Shown here: positions 37,794-46,932 of the stretch, in pieces
How positions within the stretch are numbered: position 1 is the stretch's first letter
How the letters are laid out: the number at the start of each line of letters is the position of its first letter
Assembly: GCF_015207395.1 (NCBI RefSeq)
Contig: NZ_JADEWX010000010.1
Span: 1-64,000, forward strand
Reading direction: 5' to 3'
DNA: 64,000 nt
Source of the DNA: Nodosilinea sp. LEGE 07088
GTDB lineage: Bacteria; Cyanobacteriota; Cyanobacteriia; Phormidesmidales; Phormidesmidaceae
Made by a program: the position numbers and the translations under genes
The notes under the pieces: generated by a model
Databases searched by the model: none
What the model was told of the DNA's origin: nothing
The model's input: only the letters and a program-made list of their open reading frames with translations

Positions 37794-39890
37794 ATGGATG
37801 ATAGAATCGAAATAATAACTCGACTTGCTTCTGAAAGCTTTGACTTGTTTGAATCTGAGAAAAACTTACTGAATTCATTAATCGCAGGAAAGAAAGCAAA
37901 CTATAGCGTCAAGAATGAAGTATTGAACACTCCTAAAACAGCAGCCAAGTGGGGAAGTGATCGTTTAATAAGAGCCTCTTTTTTGATATGGCTATGTACA
38001 GATACTGACGCTATTCAATATATTCCTTATCAGGGGTTGAGGATTATTGGAGCAAGGTTTGAAGGATCACTTAATCTGCAATTTAGCAAGATTGACTTCC
38101 CTTTGATATTTCATCGATGCTATTTTAATGAAACTATTTGGCTTAAAGGAGCAACCATCAGGCTCTTAGATTTGTCAGGAACTCACATAGTCAATGCCTC
38201 TCTAGAAGCAGAAAGTATTCGAGTAGAAAATGATGTCCTCCTCTGTAATGGATTTTGCATTAGCGGCCGAGTATCGTTAGCAGGAGCTACTATTGGTGGA
38301 GTTTTACAGTGTAGTACAAGCAGATTTAACCATCCCTGCGGTGATTCTCTGATAGCTCAGAATGCAGAGATTAAAGGAGATATTTTTCTAAACAGTGGTT
38401 TTTATGCGAGCGGTCAAGTATGGCTTCGAGGAGCTATGCTTGGTGGAAGTCTTGTTTGTAGTGGAGGCAGATTTGAAAGTCCTAATGGATATTGTTTGAT
38501 GGCCAATAGTGTCACAGCCAAAGACAATGTGTATTTAGATAATGGATTCTATTCTAATGGCCAAGTTTCGCTTTCGGATATTAAAATCGGCGGCAGCCTA
38601 AAATGCGAAAAAGCTAGCTTCATAAATAGTTGCGATAAGAATATAATAGCAGAAAGAGCAGAAGTAGAAGGAGACTTCTTATTGCGTGAAAGTTTTCTGT
38701 GCGGAGGATCAATATGGCTGCTGGGGGCTACTATTGGTGGCAATTTAGATTGTAGTGGGAGCAAACTTTGCAGTAAATACAACATTCAAGGTCTCAGTGG
38801 AGATGCTCTCATAGCCCAGAGGGCAGAGATAAGGGGAACTGTTTTCCTTAGAGATGGCTTTCATGCTAAAGGGCTAGTGCTGTTGTCAGATATTGAAGTC
38901 GGTGGCGATCTCGACTGCGATAAAGGAATATTTGAGAATTGTAGTGGGCATGCTCTTCTAGCTGAGAGCGCAAAGATTGGAGGTGCTGCCTTATTACGCA
39001 AAAATTTCAAGTCTTCTGGGATAGTTTCTTTTTATAATGCCACTGTTGAGGGGGGGCTTTATCTTGACAAGGATATATCTCTATATGATTCGAAGCCTAC
39101 TACTCTCGATTTGAGATTTGCAAAGGTGCGTACTCTAAGCGATACAGTAGAGAGTTGGCCGCAACAAGGATGCCTCAGGCTCTATGGGTTTATTTATGAA
39201 AGAATCGATCATAATTCTCCAAGTAGCAGTGGCGAAAGGCTAAAATGGTTGAGACTTCAAAACCTAAAAGAGTCATTTTCTCCTCAGCCCTATGAACAAT
39301 TAGCCCAAGTTCTTAAGGGTAGTGGCTATTTGCAAGAGTCAATAGAGATTTTAATTGCCAAACAAGAAGATATCCGCGAGTATGGTCAGATAGGGAAGCG
39401 TGGTCAGTTTTGGAATCGATGTCTTGGCATCACAATCAAACATGGCTATCAACCACTCCGAGCATTGTGGATATCGGTAGTGATTATCAGTTCAGGCATA
39501 GCTTTGTTTCACTTAGGTTACAAGTATGGGCTAATTGAACCATCAGAATTGGAAGCTTACTCAATTGCGAATCCAGAGACAATGTCATCACCTGCTGATT
39601 CACTATCTGAAGAAGATGGCCAAGTGAGACAATCACTTGCCTATCCAGAGTTCTTCGCGCCAACTTATTCGCTCGATGTGTTTTTACCAGTAATTGATCT
39701 CCATCAATCAAGTTACTGGATGCCAAAGGCTAGCCGAGGTTGCAAGATTCTCAAAATTGATTTCCTTCTCCTAGATGTACGATGTGGAGGACTTTTACTC
39801 GTTTATTTCTGGATACATATTTTGCTCGGCTGGGTTTTTACGTCTCTTTGGGTAGCTGGCTTTTCCGGGCTTATACGTCGAGTAGAGTAA
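37794..39890 (+). CDS. Large membrane-anchored protein with ~49-residue beta-helix-like repeats
   Basis: 698 residues. From ~130 to ~430 there are about six repeats of ~49 residues, each with the pattern ALIAQxAEIxGxVFLxxGF, then GxVxLxGATIGGxLxCSG. This is a bactofilin/pentapeptide-like right-handed beta solenoid of a family sometimes mis-annotated as 'membrane-associated oxidoreductase'; no cofactor motif is present. A helical stretch (LKWLRLQNLKESFSPQPYEQ) follows, then two or three membrane helices (PLRALWISVVIISSGIALFH; the C-terminal WIHILLGWVFTSLW). The gene is much more AT-rich than its neighbours and I find no HIP1 octamer in it, which suggests recent transfer. Function unknown. Confidence 0.75.
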   Translation: MDDRIEIITRLASESFDLFESEKNLLNSLIAGKKANYSVKNEVLNTPKTAAKWGSDRLIRASFLIWLCTDTDAIQYIPYQGLRIIGARFEGSLNLQFSKIDFPLIFHRCYFNETIWLKGATIRLLDLSGTHIVNASLEAESIRVENDVLLCNGFCISGRVSLAGATIGGVLQCSTSRFNHPCGDSLIAQNAEIKGDIFLNSGFYASGQVWLRGAMLGGSLVCSGGRFESPNGYCLMANSVTAKDNVYLDNGFYSNGQVSLSDIKIGGSLKCEKASFINSCDKNIIAERAEVEGDFLLRESFLCGGSIWLLGATIGGNLDCSGSKLCSKYNIQGLSGDALIAQRAEIRGTVFLRDGFHAKGLVLLSDIEVGGDLDCDKGIFENCSGHALLAESAKIGGAALLRKNFKSSGIVSFYNATVEGGLYLDKDISLYDSKPTTLDLRFAKVRTLSDTVESWPQQGCLRLYGFIYERIDHNSPSSSGERLKWLRLQNLKESFSPQPYEQLAQVLKGSGYLQESIEILIAKQEDIREYGQIGKRGQFWNRCLGITIKHGYQPLRALWISVVIISSGIALFHLGYKYGLIEPSELEAYSIANPETMSSPADSLSEEDGQVRQSLAYPEFFAPTYSLDVFLPVIDLHQSSYWMPKASRGCKILKIDFLLLDVRCGGLLLVYFWIHILLGWVFTSLWVAGFSGLIRRVE

Positions 39891-39896
39891 GCGATC

Positions 39897-41156
39897 TTGC
39901 CTTCTCCTCAGCCCGAGGTCTGGGTAATAGACGAAGCCGGGCTCTTGAGTGCCAAGGATGCGCTGGCTTTGGTGACCAAGGCCCAGGTGCAGCAAGCCCG
40001 AGTAATTTTAGTGGGAGACACCCGGCAGCTGTCGGCAGTGGAGGCGGGGAACCCGTTCAAGAGTTTGCAGCAGGCGGGGATGGCAACGGCTTACCTCACT
40101 CAGTCGCTACGGCAGAAGAATCAGCAGATCAAGGCTGGGGTTGACCTGATTGCCGCTGGGGAAATTGCGGCGGGGGTGCAGCAGTTGAAGCCCTACATCC
40201 AGCAGGTGAGGAGTCAGGAGGCGAGGGCAGCGGCGATCGCCCGCGACTATCTCGCCCTAGCTCCAGATAAGCGCCAGAAGACCCTGCTCTTGGCAGGCAC
40301 CAACCAGGAGCGTTTAGCCATCACTCAGCTAGTGCGAGAGGGCCTGAAGGGAGAAGGAACCCTAGGTCAGAGCCTGACAGTGAAGCGGCTGAAGGCGAGA
40401 GATTTGACGGAGACCCAGGCGAGCTATGCCCATCATTTTCAGCCAGGAAATGTACTGATTCCCCAAGCCAGCTACAAACGGCTGGGGATAGAAAAGGGGC
40501 AGCACTACGAGGTGCTGGCGACCGATAGCCCCAGTAATGGGCTGATGTTGCGGGGTCCATCCGGGGCAGCGTTGCAGGTGGATCCAGCTCAGATCCGGCG
40601 GAAGTCGGTCTATGAGGTTGAGGAGATGGAGATTGCGGTGGGCGATCGCCTGCGATGGACGCGCAATGACCATGCCCTGGGGCGTCGCAATGGCCAGGAG
40701 TTTGAGGTGGTGGGTCTGGAGGATGAACAGGTGATGATTCGCTGGGGGCGGGGGAATGTAGGATCCTTCGAAAGTTCGGAGCTGGCGCATATGGATTATG
40801 CGCTGGTTAGCACCACCTACGGTGCCCAGGGCAAGTCAGCGGAGCGGGTGATTGGGGCGTTGGATCGCTATGTGGCGCGGGAGAGCTTTTATGTAGCAGT
40901 GAGCCGGGTGAAACGGGAGCTGCAGCTATATGCGTTGGAAGACCTGAATCGGCTGATTGAGCGGGTAGAGCGATCTAAGGCGAAGGAAAACCCTGGGGAG
41001 GTTATAGGTATCAGGAGTGGCAGATCTCAACTCGCTGATCGGGCACTACCAAAGAATTTGGGCGATTTAGTTGCCATGGTCAATCGACAAGTAAACTCGG
41101 CTCATGCAAGTCATAGCGGCAGTTCGATCAGACACGATAGAGGCTTTGAACGATAA
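39897..41156 (+). pseudogene. C-terminal part of a TraA/TrwC-type relaxase-helicase
   Basis: 419 residues with no proper start (TTG). The frame begins at the Walker B strand, VWVIDEAGLLSAKDALAL, continues with VGDTRQLSAVEAGNPFKSLQ and LTQSLRQKN, and ends with the UvrD-like VSTTYGAQGKSAERVI and YVAVSRVKREL motifs of the RecD-like helicase in conjugative relaxases. The relaxase domain and Walker A are missing. The cut lies only six bases after the stop of the 698-residue gene, so insertion of that gene probably removed the first two thirds. Non-functional for transfer. Confidence 0.85.
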
Positions 41157-41603
41157 GGGATTGGCCTAAGCCAAAATACAAGAACAAAACTGGAGTAAGG
41201 GGAGCAGAAAGCTTTACTAGCTGGGGATTTGGCAAGGTGAGTAGGAGGTGAGCTGGAATTACCACGTCCCTCGGGTAGCTCTTTCCTAACATCCAAATTC
41301 ATTGTTTTACAGGCGACCGAGAGTTTGTAGGTGGGAAGTGGCATGCCTTCCTGCTGTTACCCAAGGCCATTCCCTTTCGTCTCAGGCTGCGCCGCAGCGA
41401 CTGGATCAGCTCTCGCTTGGGCAAACGTCTCAGACGGGTAAACGGGGCTTTGCTAATTTGTAAGTGAGCGAACATTGCTTCCTCTAGGGCAAGCGTTGGG
41501 TGCGGGGTCACCGCGTCTATGTCATAGCGACCGGGGGCATCCCACTTTTGTGAAAACCGTATTAATGGGGAGAGTGGAAGGGTAGCCCCAGGAATGACTC
41601 ACT
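41157..41603. other. Region without a supported gene
   Basis: One minus-strand frame (41478 down to 41299) opens with AGAGGAAGCA before ATG and reads MFAHLQISKAPFTRLRRLPK, a basic ~60-residue product that may be a small gene or a remnant; I cannot name it. Nothing else is visible on the plus strand. Confidence 0.3.
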
Positions 41604-41648
41604 ATGACAGCTGAAGACAAAAAGCACTTGGAAGCCCTACAGCAATAG
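41604..41648 (+). pseudogene. Possible N-terminal stub of an ISKra4-type transposase
   Basis: ATG at 41604 reads MTAEDKKHLEALQQ then stop. The opening M-T-x-x-D-K is typical of cyanobacterial ISKra4-like transposases. Only 14 codons remain, so this is a weak call. Confidence 0.2.
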
Positions 41649-41668
41649 CGACCGAAAGAACTCTAGTT

Positions 41669-41854
41669 TCAGCGCATATTGACTACTTCCGAAGCACTTC
41701 CCTTTTTTCGGCGTTCTTGCAAAGACTTATCAATCAATTTTGCAACTAGCCAAGAGACAGATCGTTCATCTGCCTGTGCCCATTCCTCCAGCTCTTGCTT
41801 TAACTCTGGAGGAACGTAAGCAACCACTCGCTCTAGGTCTGTCTTGCCACCCAT
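41669..41854 (-). CDS. Ribbon-helix-helix regulator
   Basis: About 61 residues from MGGKTDLERVVAYVPPELKQ, then ELEEWAQADERSVSWLVAKL. The strand RVVAYVP followed by two helices is the RHH/CopG pattern, with SVSWLVAKLID as the dimer helix. Longer frames run into the operator region, so I start at 41854. It is divergent from methionine aminopeptidase, with an 11-bp palindromic operator between them. Probably it represses itself and perhaps map. Confidence 0.75.
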   Translation of the reverse strand: MGGKTDLERVVAYVPPELKQELEEWAQADERSVSWLVAKLIDKSLQERRKKGSASEVVNMR

Positions 41855-41913
41855 TTGAGTTTCACTTCTGCTTTTCTTGCTTCCAAGATACCAGTAATAG
41901 CCCAGCCTGTGTT

Positions 41914-41948
41914 GTGCTATGCCACGCTGTGCTAGCATGGCATAGCAC
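41914..41948. promoter_or_regulatory. Palindromic operator with GTGCTA boxes
   Basis: GTGCTATGCCA (41914-41924) and TGGCATAGCAC (41938-41948) are perfect 11-bp inverted repeats around a 13-base centre that itself contains TGTGCTAGCA. Three GTGCTA-type boxes in 35 bases between the divergent RHH and map genes are typical of an RHH operator. Confidence 0.7.
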
Positions 41949-41968
41949 GAGTGATCCAGGCTTTATCC

Positions 41969-42793
41969 ATGAACCGTCAAAATTTGCTCTCGATCGCCGG
42001 AGATTTTGTCCATCCCCAGGGCCCTCCAGGCCTCGTCTTGCTCTCGAGTAGAGAATTAGACAAAATGCGGCGGGTTGGACGACTTGCTGCGAATCTCCTC
42101 AAGCATCTGGAATCTATGGTGCAACCTGGGGTGAGTACGCAAGATTTAAACGATGAGGCAGCGCATTGGATGCAAGCCCATGGGGCAACCAGTGCCACCC
42201 TTGGCTACGCACCCCCTGGTCATTCCCCCTTTACCGGCTCAATTTGCACCAGCATTAATGAAGTGGTTTGTCACGGAATTCCGAATCCAAAGCAGATTCT
42301 CAAAGACGGAGATATTATCAACATCGATGTAACGCCACGACTAGACGGTTATCATGGCGACACGTCTAAAACATTCCTAGTTGGTAATGTATCCGCAAAA
42401 GCCCGAAAACTGGTTGAAGCCACTCAAGCATCGATGATGCAAGGCATTGCTGAAATCAAGCCGGGGGCAAGAATTGGTGATATTGGCGCTGCAATTCAAG
42501 CCTATGCCGAGGCAAAGGGGTTCTCAATTGTTCGAGATATGGTTGGGCATGGCATAGACAAACAGATGCATACAGAGCTGCAAATTCCTCACTATGGCAA
42601 ACGAGGCAGCGGGTTGAAACTGCGTCCAGGAATGGTTTTTACAGTTGAACCGATGCTAAACGAAGGGACTCATGAGCTTAAATTCCTTGCGGACGGTTGG
42701 ACTGCGATTACGAAAGACAAGAAACTCTCTGCTCAATTTGAACATACCGTTGCTGTGACTGCGGAAGGGGTAGAAATTCTGACTTTGCCTTGA
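41969..42793 (+). CDS. map: Type I methionine aminopeptidase
   Basis: About 274 residues. The five metal ligands are visible: Asp in NIDVTPRLDG, Asp in HGDTSKTF, His in DMVGHGID, Glu in FTVEPMLN, Glu in QFEHTVAVT. It removes the initiator Met from nascent proteins. The first ~30 residues are a short extension, common in cyanobacterial isoforms; the SEC-C-like zinc finger of long forms is absent. The ATG at 41969 lies ~20 bases after the palindromic operator. An accessory map gene under a plasmid-type RHH regulator is unusual. Confidence 0.92.
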   Translation: MNRQNLLSIAGDFVHPQGPPGLVLLSSRELDKMRRVGRLAANLLKHLESMVQPGVSTQDLNDEAAHWMQAHGATSATLGYAPPGHSPFTGSICTSINEVVCHGIPNPKQILKDGDIINIDVTPRLDGYHGDTSKTFLVGNVSAKARKLVEATQASMMQGIAEIKPGARIGDIGAAIQAYAEAKGFSIVRDMVGHGIDKQMHTELQIPHYGKRGSGLKLRPGMVFTVEPMLNEGTHELKFLADGWTAITKDKKLSAQFEHTVAVTAEGVEILTLP

Positions 42794-43179
42794 ATTTCAA
42801 GACGCAACTCCCTATTTACTCCTTGAGAGGGAAGCACGATATTGCTCTCAAAATAAACCGCTGCTCAGGAATCCGGTCCCTGTGGGGATAGCTGACCCAT
42901 TAACATCATTGTCAACGGACTGGGTCCTTTGGCCTATCTAGCCCTTTCCCTAAGCTTTTATCATTGGGGGTGACGCGACAGCGTCATGGATAATTGGCAT
43001 GAAAAGCCATTGCAGCGGACTTTTGAGAGCAAACTTACCAGCTCTGGTTGAGTCTCGAAAGTCTTTGCCAATGGTCGGTTTAAGCCGTAAAAGGAACCGA
43101 CTGATACTTTCTAATATAATCGCGCCTGATTAGTGGCTACCTATATTTGGAAATTTTCGAAGACCTTTGAAAATACCAT
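42794..43179. other. Intergenic region after map
   Basis: About 390 bases with no gene. A 6-bp inverted repeat TGACGC-GACA-GCGTCA lies near 42970-42986. Nothing else is recognisable until the AraC-type promoter at 43180. Confidence 0.4.
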
Positions 43180-43240
43180 AAGAATCTGATAAATCACAAG
43201 AAGAATCTGAAAGAACTTGAGTATTGGAACTCATTACACT
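43180..43240 (+). promoter_or_regulatory. AraC-type activator promoter, copy A
   Basis: AAGAATCTGATAAATCAC at 43180 and AAGAATCTGAAAGAA at 43201 are direct repeats 21 bases apart; TACACT at 43235 is a -10 hexamer 34 bases after the second repeat start. TTGAGT and ACTCAA flank the -10. No -35 box is needed if an AraC protein binds there. It precedes an SDR remnant and then the SDR at 43461. Confidence 0.7.
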
Positions 43241-43324
43241 CAAGTAAATTACACTTTCATCGATTCGTAAGCTACGTCAGGTCGAGTGGGTCTTCCCGAT
43301 GATATTAACAGGGCGTTAGCGAAG

Positions 43325-43426
43325 CTTACCGAAGGTATCGCATCTTTACTTTCTGAAGATAACCGCTGGGCAAATGCTCAGAGGATTGAAGTCTCTGCGG
43401 CATGTTCTTTAATTTACACTGACTAA
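43325..43426 (+). pseudogene. C-terminal remnant of an SDR dehydrogenase
   Basis: Codons read LTEGIASLLSEDNRWANAQR then IEVSAACS and stop at 43426. This matches the ending of the SDR at 48363-49124 (IALLLSEENRWITGQRIEVSGG). The rest of that gene is gone. It lies between promoter copy A and the intact SDR at 43461, so the original promoter-A target was another SDR. Confidence 0.75.
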
Positions 43427-43460
43427 ACACAAGGCAACTCAAATAAAAGGAAACCTCGCT

Positions 43461-44195
43461 ATGTTGAATGTAGAAAACAAAGTAATTGTCATTACTGGAG
43501 CCAGTAGCGGCATCGGTGAAGCCACCGCAAAACTGCTTGCCCAAAATGGCGCAAAAGTCGTTTTGGGCGCACGGCGGACAGATAAGCTAGAAAAGCTAGT
43601 CGAGGAGATTCATGCTTCCGGTGGCACAGCAGAGTTCAAAGCGGTCGATGTCACCGATCGCGACGATGTGAAAGCATTTGTTGAGTTTGCCAAAGCTAAA
43701 TTTGGTCGCGTCGATGTCATCTTTAACAATGCAGGTGTGATGCCCCTATCGCCGATGAATGCCCTGAAAGTCGAGGAATGGGACAACATGATTAATGTGA
43801 ATATTCGGGGCGTGTTGAATGGTATCGCAGCGGGGCTACCGATTATGGAATCGCAGGGCGGTGGGCAGTTCATTAATACCGCATCGATTGGAGCTCATGT
43901 GGTCGTTCCGACGGGGGCCGTCTATTGCGCCACGAAATATGCGGTTTGGGCTATCTCTGAAGGACTGCGCCAGGAATCGCAAAATATTCGCGTTACTACG
44001 ATCTCTCCGGGTGTCGTTGAGACGGAGCTGGGCTCTGATATTACAGACGAGTCAGCGAAAGGTGCTTTGCAGGAATTTCGCAAAATTTCGCTCAGCCCAG
44101 ATGCGATCGCGAGAGCGGTGCTGTACGCCGTATCCCAACCCGATGATGTTGACGTGAATGAAATCATAGCCCGACCGACGGCCAGTGGGTTCTGA
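43461..44195 (+). CDS. Short-chain dehydrogenase/reductase
   Basis: 244 residues, classical SDR. NAD(P) motif VIVITGASSGIGEATAKLLA; NNAG in IFNNAGVMPLSP; catalytic Ser in NTASIGAHVV, then YCATKYAVWAISEG with Tyr and Lys. Arg/Lys residues after the second strand (LGARRTDKLE) suggest NADP preference. The ending VDVNEIIARPTASGF is typical of the YdfG/SDR subgroup that reduces small carbonyls. About 220 bases downstream of promoter copy A. A short stretch matching its last residues recurs at 44888, so the gene was once duplicated. Confidence 0.92.
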   Translation: MLNVENKVIVITGASSGIGEATAKLLAQNGAKVVLGARRTDKLEKLVEEIHASGGTAEFKAVDVTDRDDVKAFVEFAKAKFGRVDVIFNNAGVMPLSPMNALKVEEWDNMINVNIRGVLNGIAAGLPIMESQGGGQFINTASIGAHVVVPTGAVYCATKYAVWAISEGLRQESQNIRVTTISPGVVETELGSDITDESAKGALQEFRKISLSPDAIARAVLYAVSQPDDVDVNEIIARPTASGF

Positions 44196-44250
44196 AGAGA
44201 ATCGGTCAAAGCATAGGAGCGTTATCACCAACACAAAGGACATTGTCGTA

Positions 44251-44751
44251 ATGAAACCATTTCATTTTTTAGCTGCTATGGCGCTTATTCTCACGGTAGG
44301 CTGTAACGCTGTCGGACAAACTTCTGTTCACAATGAAACACCGGCACCAAGTAAAAAGGCCGTTGTCGAGGCGAGTTTTCAGCAATGGCAAGATGGTACC
44401 GGCTCTCCTTTCGAGCTTTTATCAGAGGATATGCGCTGGACGATTAGTGGCTTTAATACATATGCCGGCACTTACACACGCGAGCCTTTTGAAGAAGAGC
44501 TGATTGCGCCTTTTAGTGAGCGCGTAGAGGAACCTTTAAGGCCAACACAGTGGCAAGTTTATGAAGATGATGACGTTGTTATTATTCATTTTGATGCTGA
44601 AACAACCTTGATTAATGGAGAACAGTATAGAAACAGCTATGCCTGGTTTTTCACTTTCGAGGATGAAGAAGTGACTGAAGTTACCGCATTCTTGGACATG
44701 CCAGCTTTTGAAGAAGTTTTGGAAATAGAAGTTAGGCAACCAATGAATTAA
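44251..44751 (+). CDS. Lipoprotein with an NTF2/SnoaL-like domain
   Basis: About 166 residues. The N-terminus MKPFHFLAAMALILTVGCNA is a lipoprotein signal with the lipobox TVGC. The body is SnoaL/NTF2-like: VVEASFQQWQDGTGSPFELL, MRWTISGFNTYAGTYTREPF, then WQVYEDDDVVIIHFDAETTL and FFTFEDEEVTEVTAFLD. This fold binds small hydrophobic ligands or acts as an isomerase. AAAGGA precedes the ATG at 44251. It follows the SDR by 56 bases and is probably co-transcribed. Confidence 0.82.
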   Translation: MKPFHFLAAMALILTVGCNAVGQTSVHNETPAPSKKAVVEASFQQWQDGTGSPFELLSEDMRWTISGFNTYAGTYTREPFEEELIAPFSERVEEPLRPTQWQVYEDDDVVIIHFDAETTLINGEQYRNSYAWFFTFEDEEVTEVTAFLDMPAFEEVLEIEVRQPMN

Positions 44752-44887
44752 ATTGTAGAATTACACCTGAGGAGCTAGAAGAGGTACTCATCGTCCCAAC
44801 GCACTAGACTCGTAGGGGCTTCCTGGGAAGCCAAGCGGGTGCCACAAGTTTTGGCTCATTGCTGGGCCTACCTAGGCTAGATTATTC

Positions 44888-44941
44888 ATGACAGTTGATG
44901 TTAATGAAGTGATTGTCCGCCCGGTCCGCCAGATGATGTAG
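44888..44941 (+). pseudogene. C-terminal SDR remnant
   Basis: MTVDVNEVIVRPVRQMM and stop: the same ending as the SDR at 43461 (VDVNEIIARPTAS). Only 17 codons survive, marking another deleted SDR copy. Confidence 0.5.
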
Positions 44942-44987
44942 ACATCGGATGACATCACTCTGTCTCGTCACTAACTTATTCAAGTCT

Positions 44988-45110
44988 TCAGTCCACCATA
45001 TCGACTCGCTTTAGTGCGGTGCTCAGTTCAGTCATAAACATCAGCAAAACGCGAACTTTAGCCGAGAGATGACGGTTTTGCGGGTACAACCCGGCAATCG
45101 CACCCACCCC
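44988..45110 (-). pseudogene. C-terminal remnant of a LysR-type regulator
   Basis: Minus-strand codons GVGAIAGLYPQNRHLSAKVR then VLLMFMTELSTALKR correspond to the last helix-strand unit of LysR regulators (IYALYPQNRHLSxKVRxFIDFL). The DNA-binding domain is absent. It is divergent from the NmrA-like gene at 45232, as an intact regulator would have been. Confidence 0.7.
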
Positions 45111-45231
45111 ATCTCTCCCAACCGCTCTGTTCGCCTGATCGAAATGACCGTAATCCTCATCTTGCCAAACGCGAGAGGTGAAATGAGACGGTCTAATGAC
45201 GCGGATAATCATGAGTTAAGAGGAAAATCTT

Positions 45232-46110
45232 GTGAATGTAGTTTTCGGTGCGACTGGACAGACGGGTTCTGCGGTTGCTGATGCTTTGCTTGAGAAAAAT
45301 CAGTTGGTGCGCGTCGTTTTGCGATCGGACAAAACCGCCGCTGCTTGGCGGGCGAGAGGCGCAGACGTTACTTTTGCAGACCTAAGCGATTTAGAAGCGA
45401 TGACCCATGCGATGCGGAATGCGGACGCTGTTTACGCAATGAATCCGCCTGCCTACAATGTCGCCAATATGTTTGCGGTGGCAAGAGGAATTGGTGAGCG
45501 TTATGTGGCTGCTATCGAAAATTCCGGCGCGCAGAAAGTCGTGTTGCTGTCTTCAGTCGGCTCGCAACACGCTTCAGGCACGGGAAACATTTTTACGACG
45601 CATATTTTAGAGACAATTTTTGGCGATTTGGAAATCCCTGTTGCTTTTTTGCGAGCATCGGCGTTTTTGGAAAATTGGGGCAGCGTGGCGAAGGTTGTCG
45701 CTGAGCAAGGCATTTTGCCGAGCTTCTATACGCCGCTTGAGCGCAAGATGCCGATGGTGTGCGCTGCCGATATCGGACGTGCCGTTGCCCAAGCGATGAC
45801 CGCAGACTGGACCGGGAAACGCATCATCGAACTGCATGGCGCAGCAGATTATTCGCCAAACGATGTCGCCGCCGCTTTTGCCGCCGTTCTCGGACACGAC
45901 GTACAGGCTGTCGCTGTCCCCGAAAGCGAGTGGCAGGCAACAATGGCCGGATTCGGCTTTTCGCCTGAAGCCGTCAACAGTTACAGCGAGATGATGCGCG
46001 GCTTTAATTCTGGTCACATTGTTTTTGAAGGGGAAAGCTACGTTCAAACAGTCAGGGGGCAAACACTGCTTTCAGATGTCGTCAGCAAACTGATCGAAGC
46101 ACAAGCTTGA
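45232..46110 (+). CDS. NmrA-like NAD(P)-binding protein (atypical SDR)
   Basis: 292 residues with a GTG start and AAGAGGAAAA upstream. MNVVFGATGQTGSAVADALL is the NAD(P)-binding motif of NmrA/HSCARG and quinone reductase 2-like proteins; LLSSVGSQHASGTG and FLRASAFLENW follow. No YxxxK catalytic pair is visible, so it may be a redox sensor or use a different mechanism. Codon use and absence of HIP1 sites suggest a non-cyanobacterial source. A LysR remnant lies upstream; an SDR gene follows after 31 bases. Confidence 0.88.
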   Translation: MNVVFGATGQTGSAVADALLEKNQLVRVVLRSDKTAAAWRARGADVTFADLSDLEAMTHAMRNADAVYAMNPPAYNVANMFAVARGIGERYVAAIENSGAQKVVLLSSVGSQHASGTGNIFTTHILETIFGDLEIPVAFLRASAFLENWGSVAKVVAEQGILPSFYTPLERKMPMVCAADIGRAVAQAMTADWTGKRIIELHGAADYSPNDVAAAFAAVLGHDVQAVAVPESEWQATMAGFGFSPEAVNSYSEMMRGFNSGHIVFEGESYVQTVRGQTLLSDVVSKLIEAQA

Positions 46111-46141
46111 GTCAACAATTTCACACCTAAAGGAGTCCATC

Positions 46142-46885
46142 ATGACGACAACACTTGCAGGCAAAGTTGTCCTGGTTACGGGCGGTTCACGCGGTTTAGG
46201 CGCGGCGATCGCCAAGCGTCTCGCTCACGATGGGGCCGCCGTTGCGCTCACCTACACCAGTTCACCCAAAAAAGCTGATCAGGTGGTTCGGGATATTGAA
46301 GCAACCGGGGGAAAAGCCCTGGCGATTCGGGCTGACAGTGCCGATGTAGATGCGGTAAAACACGCCGTCGCTGAGACTGTTAACACCCTCGGTCGGCTCG
46401 ACATTCTCGTCAACAACGCAGGCGTTTTGGTTTTAGCGCCGATCGACCAGTTCTCGATGGAAGAGTTTGACCGACTCGTCGCCATTAATATCAAAGGCGT
46501 CTTCGTCGCCACTCAAGAGGCCGTTCGTCACATGAGCGAGGGAGGACGGATCATCATGATAGGCAGCTTCATCAGTGATTTTACCCCCTTTGCCGGTCTC
46601 TCGGTCTATGCGTTGTCGAAGGGGGCGATCGCTAGTTTTACCCGTGGCCTCGCCCGCGATTTGGGGACTCGCGGCATCACAGTCAACAATATTCAACCGG
46701 GTCCGATCGATACCGATATGAATCCTGCGGATGGGGACTCTGCTAAAGAAACCACTAACATGATTGCTCTTGGTCGCTACGGATAGGACAACGAGGTGGC
46801 TGGCATGGTTGCCTATCTCGCCGGCCCTGAAGCCGCTTTTGTCACGGGTGTGAGCCTCAAAATTGATGGCGGCATAGCTGCTTGA
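46142..46885 (+). pseudogene. SDR gene interrupted by an in-frame stop codon
   Basis: VVLVTGGSRGLGAAIAKRLA, LVNNAGVLVLAP, and YALSKGAIASF give a complete SDR core. The frame stops at TAG (46784-46786) after IALGRYG, but continues in the same frame as [20 protein letters not shown] then [12 protein letters not shown] to 46885, exactly the expected end. A single nonsense change thus removes the last 32 residues, including part of the dimer interface. The truncated 214-residue protein retains the catalytic Tyr-Lys and might be unstable. Confidence 0.85.
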
Positions 46886-46932
46886 ACAAGACGTAAGCAG
46901 TTACAAATCAGCATTTCATTGAGAATGATCCC

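Noticed and set aside
44988-45212. A 74-residue minus-strand gene
   Set aside because: Only its last ~40 residues make sense, as a LysR C-terminus; the front part is noise, so it is treated as a remnant.
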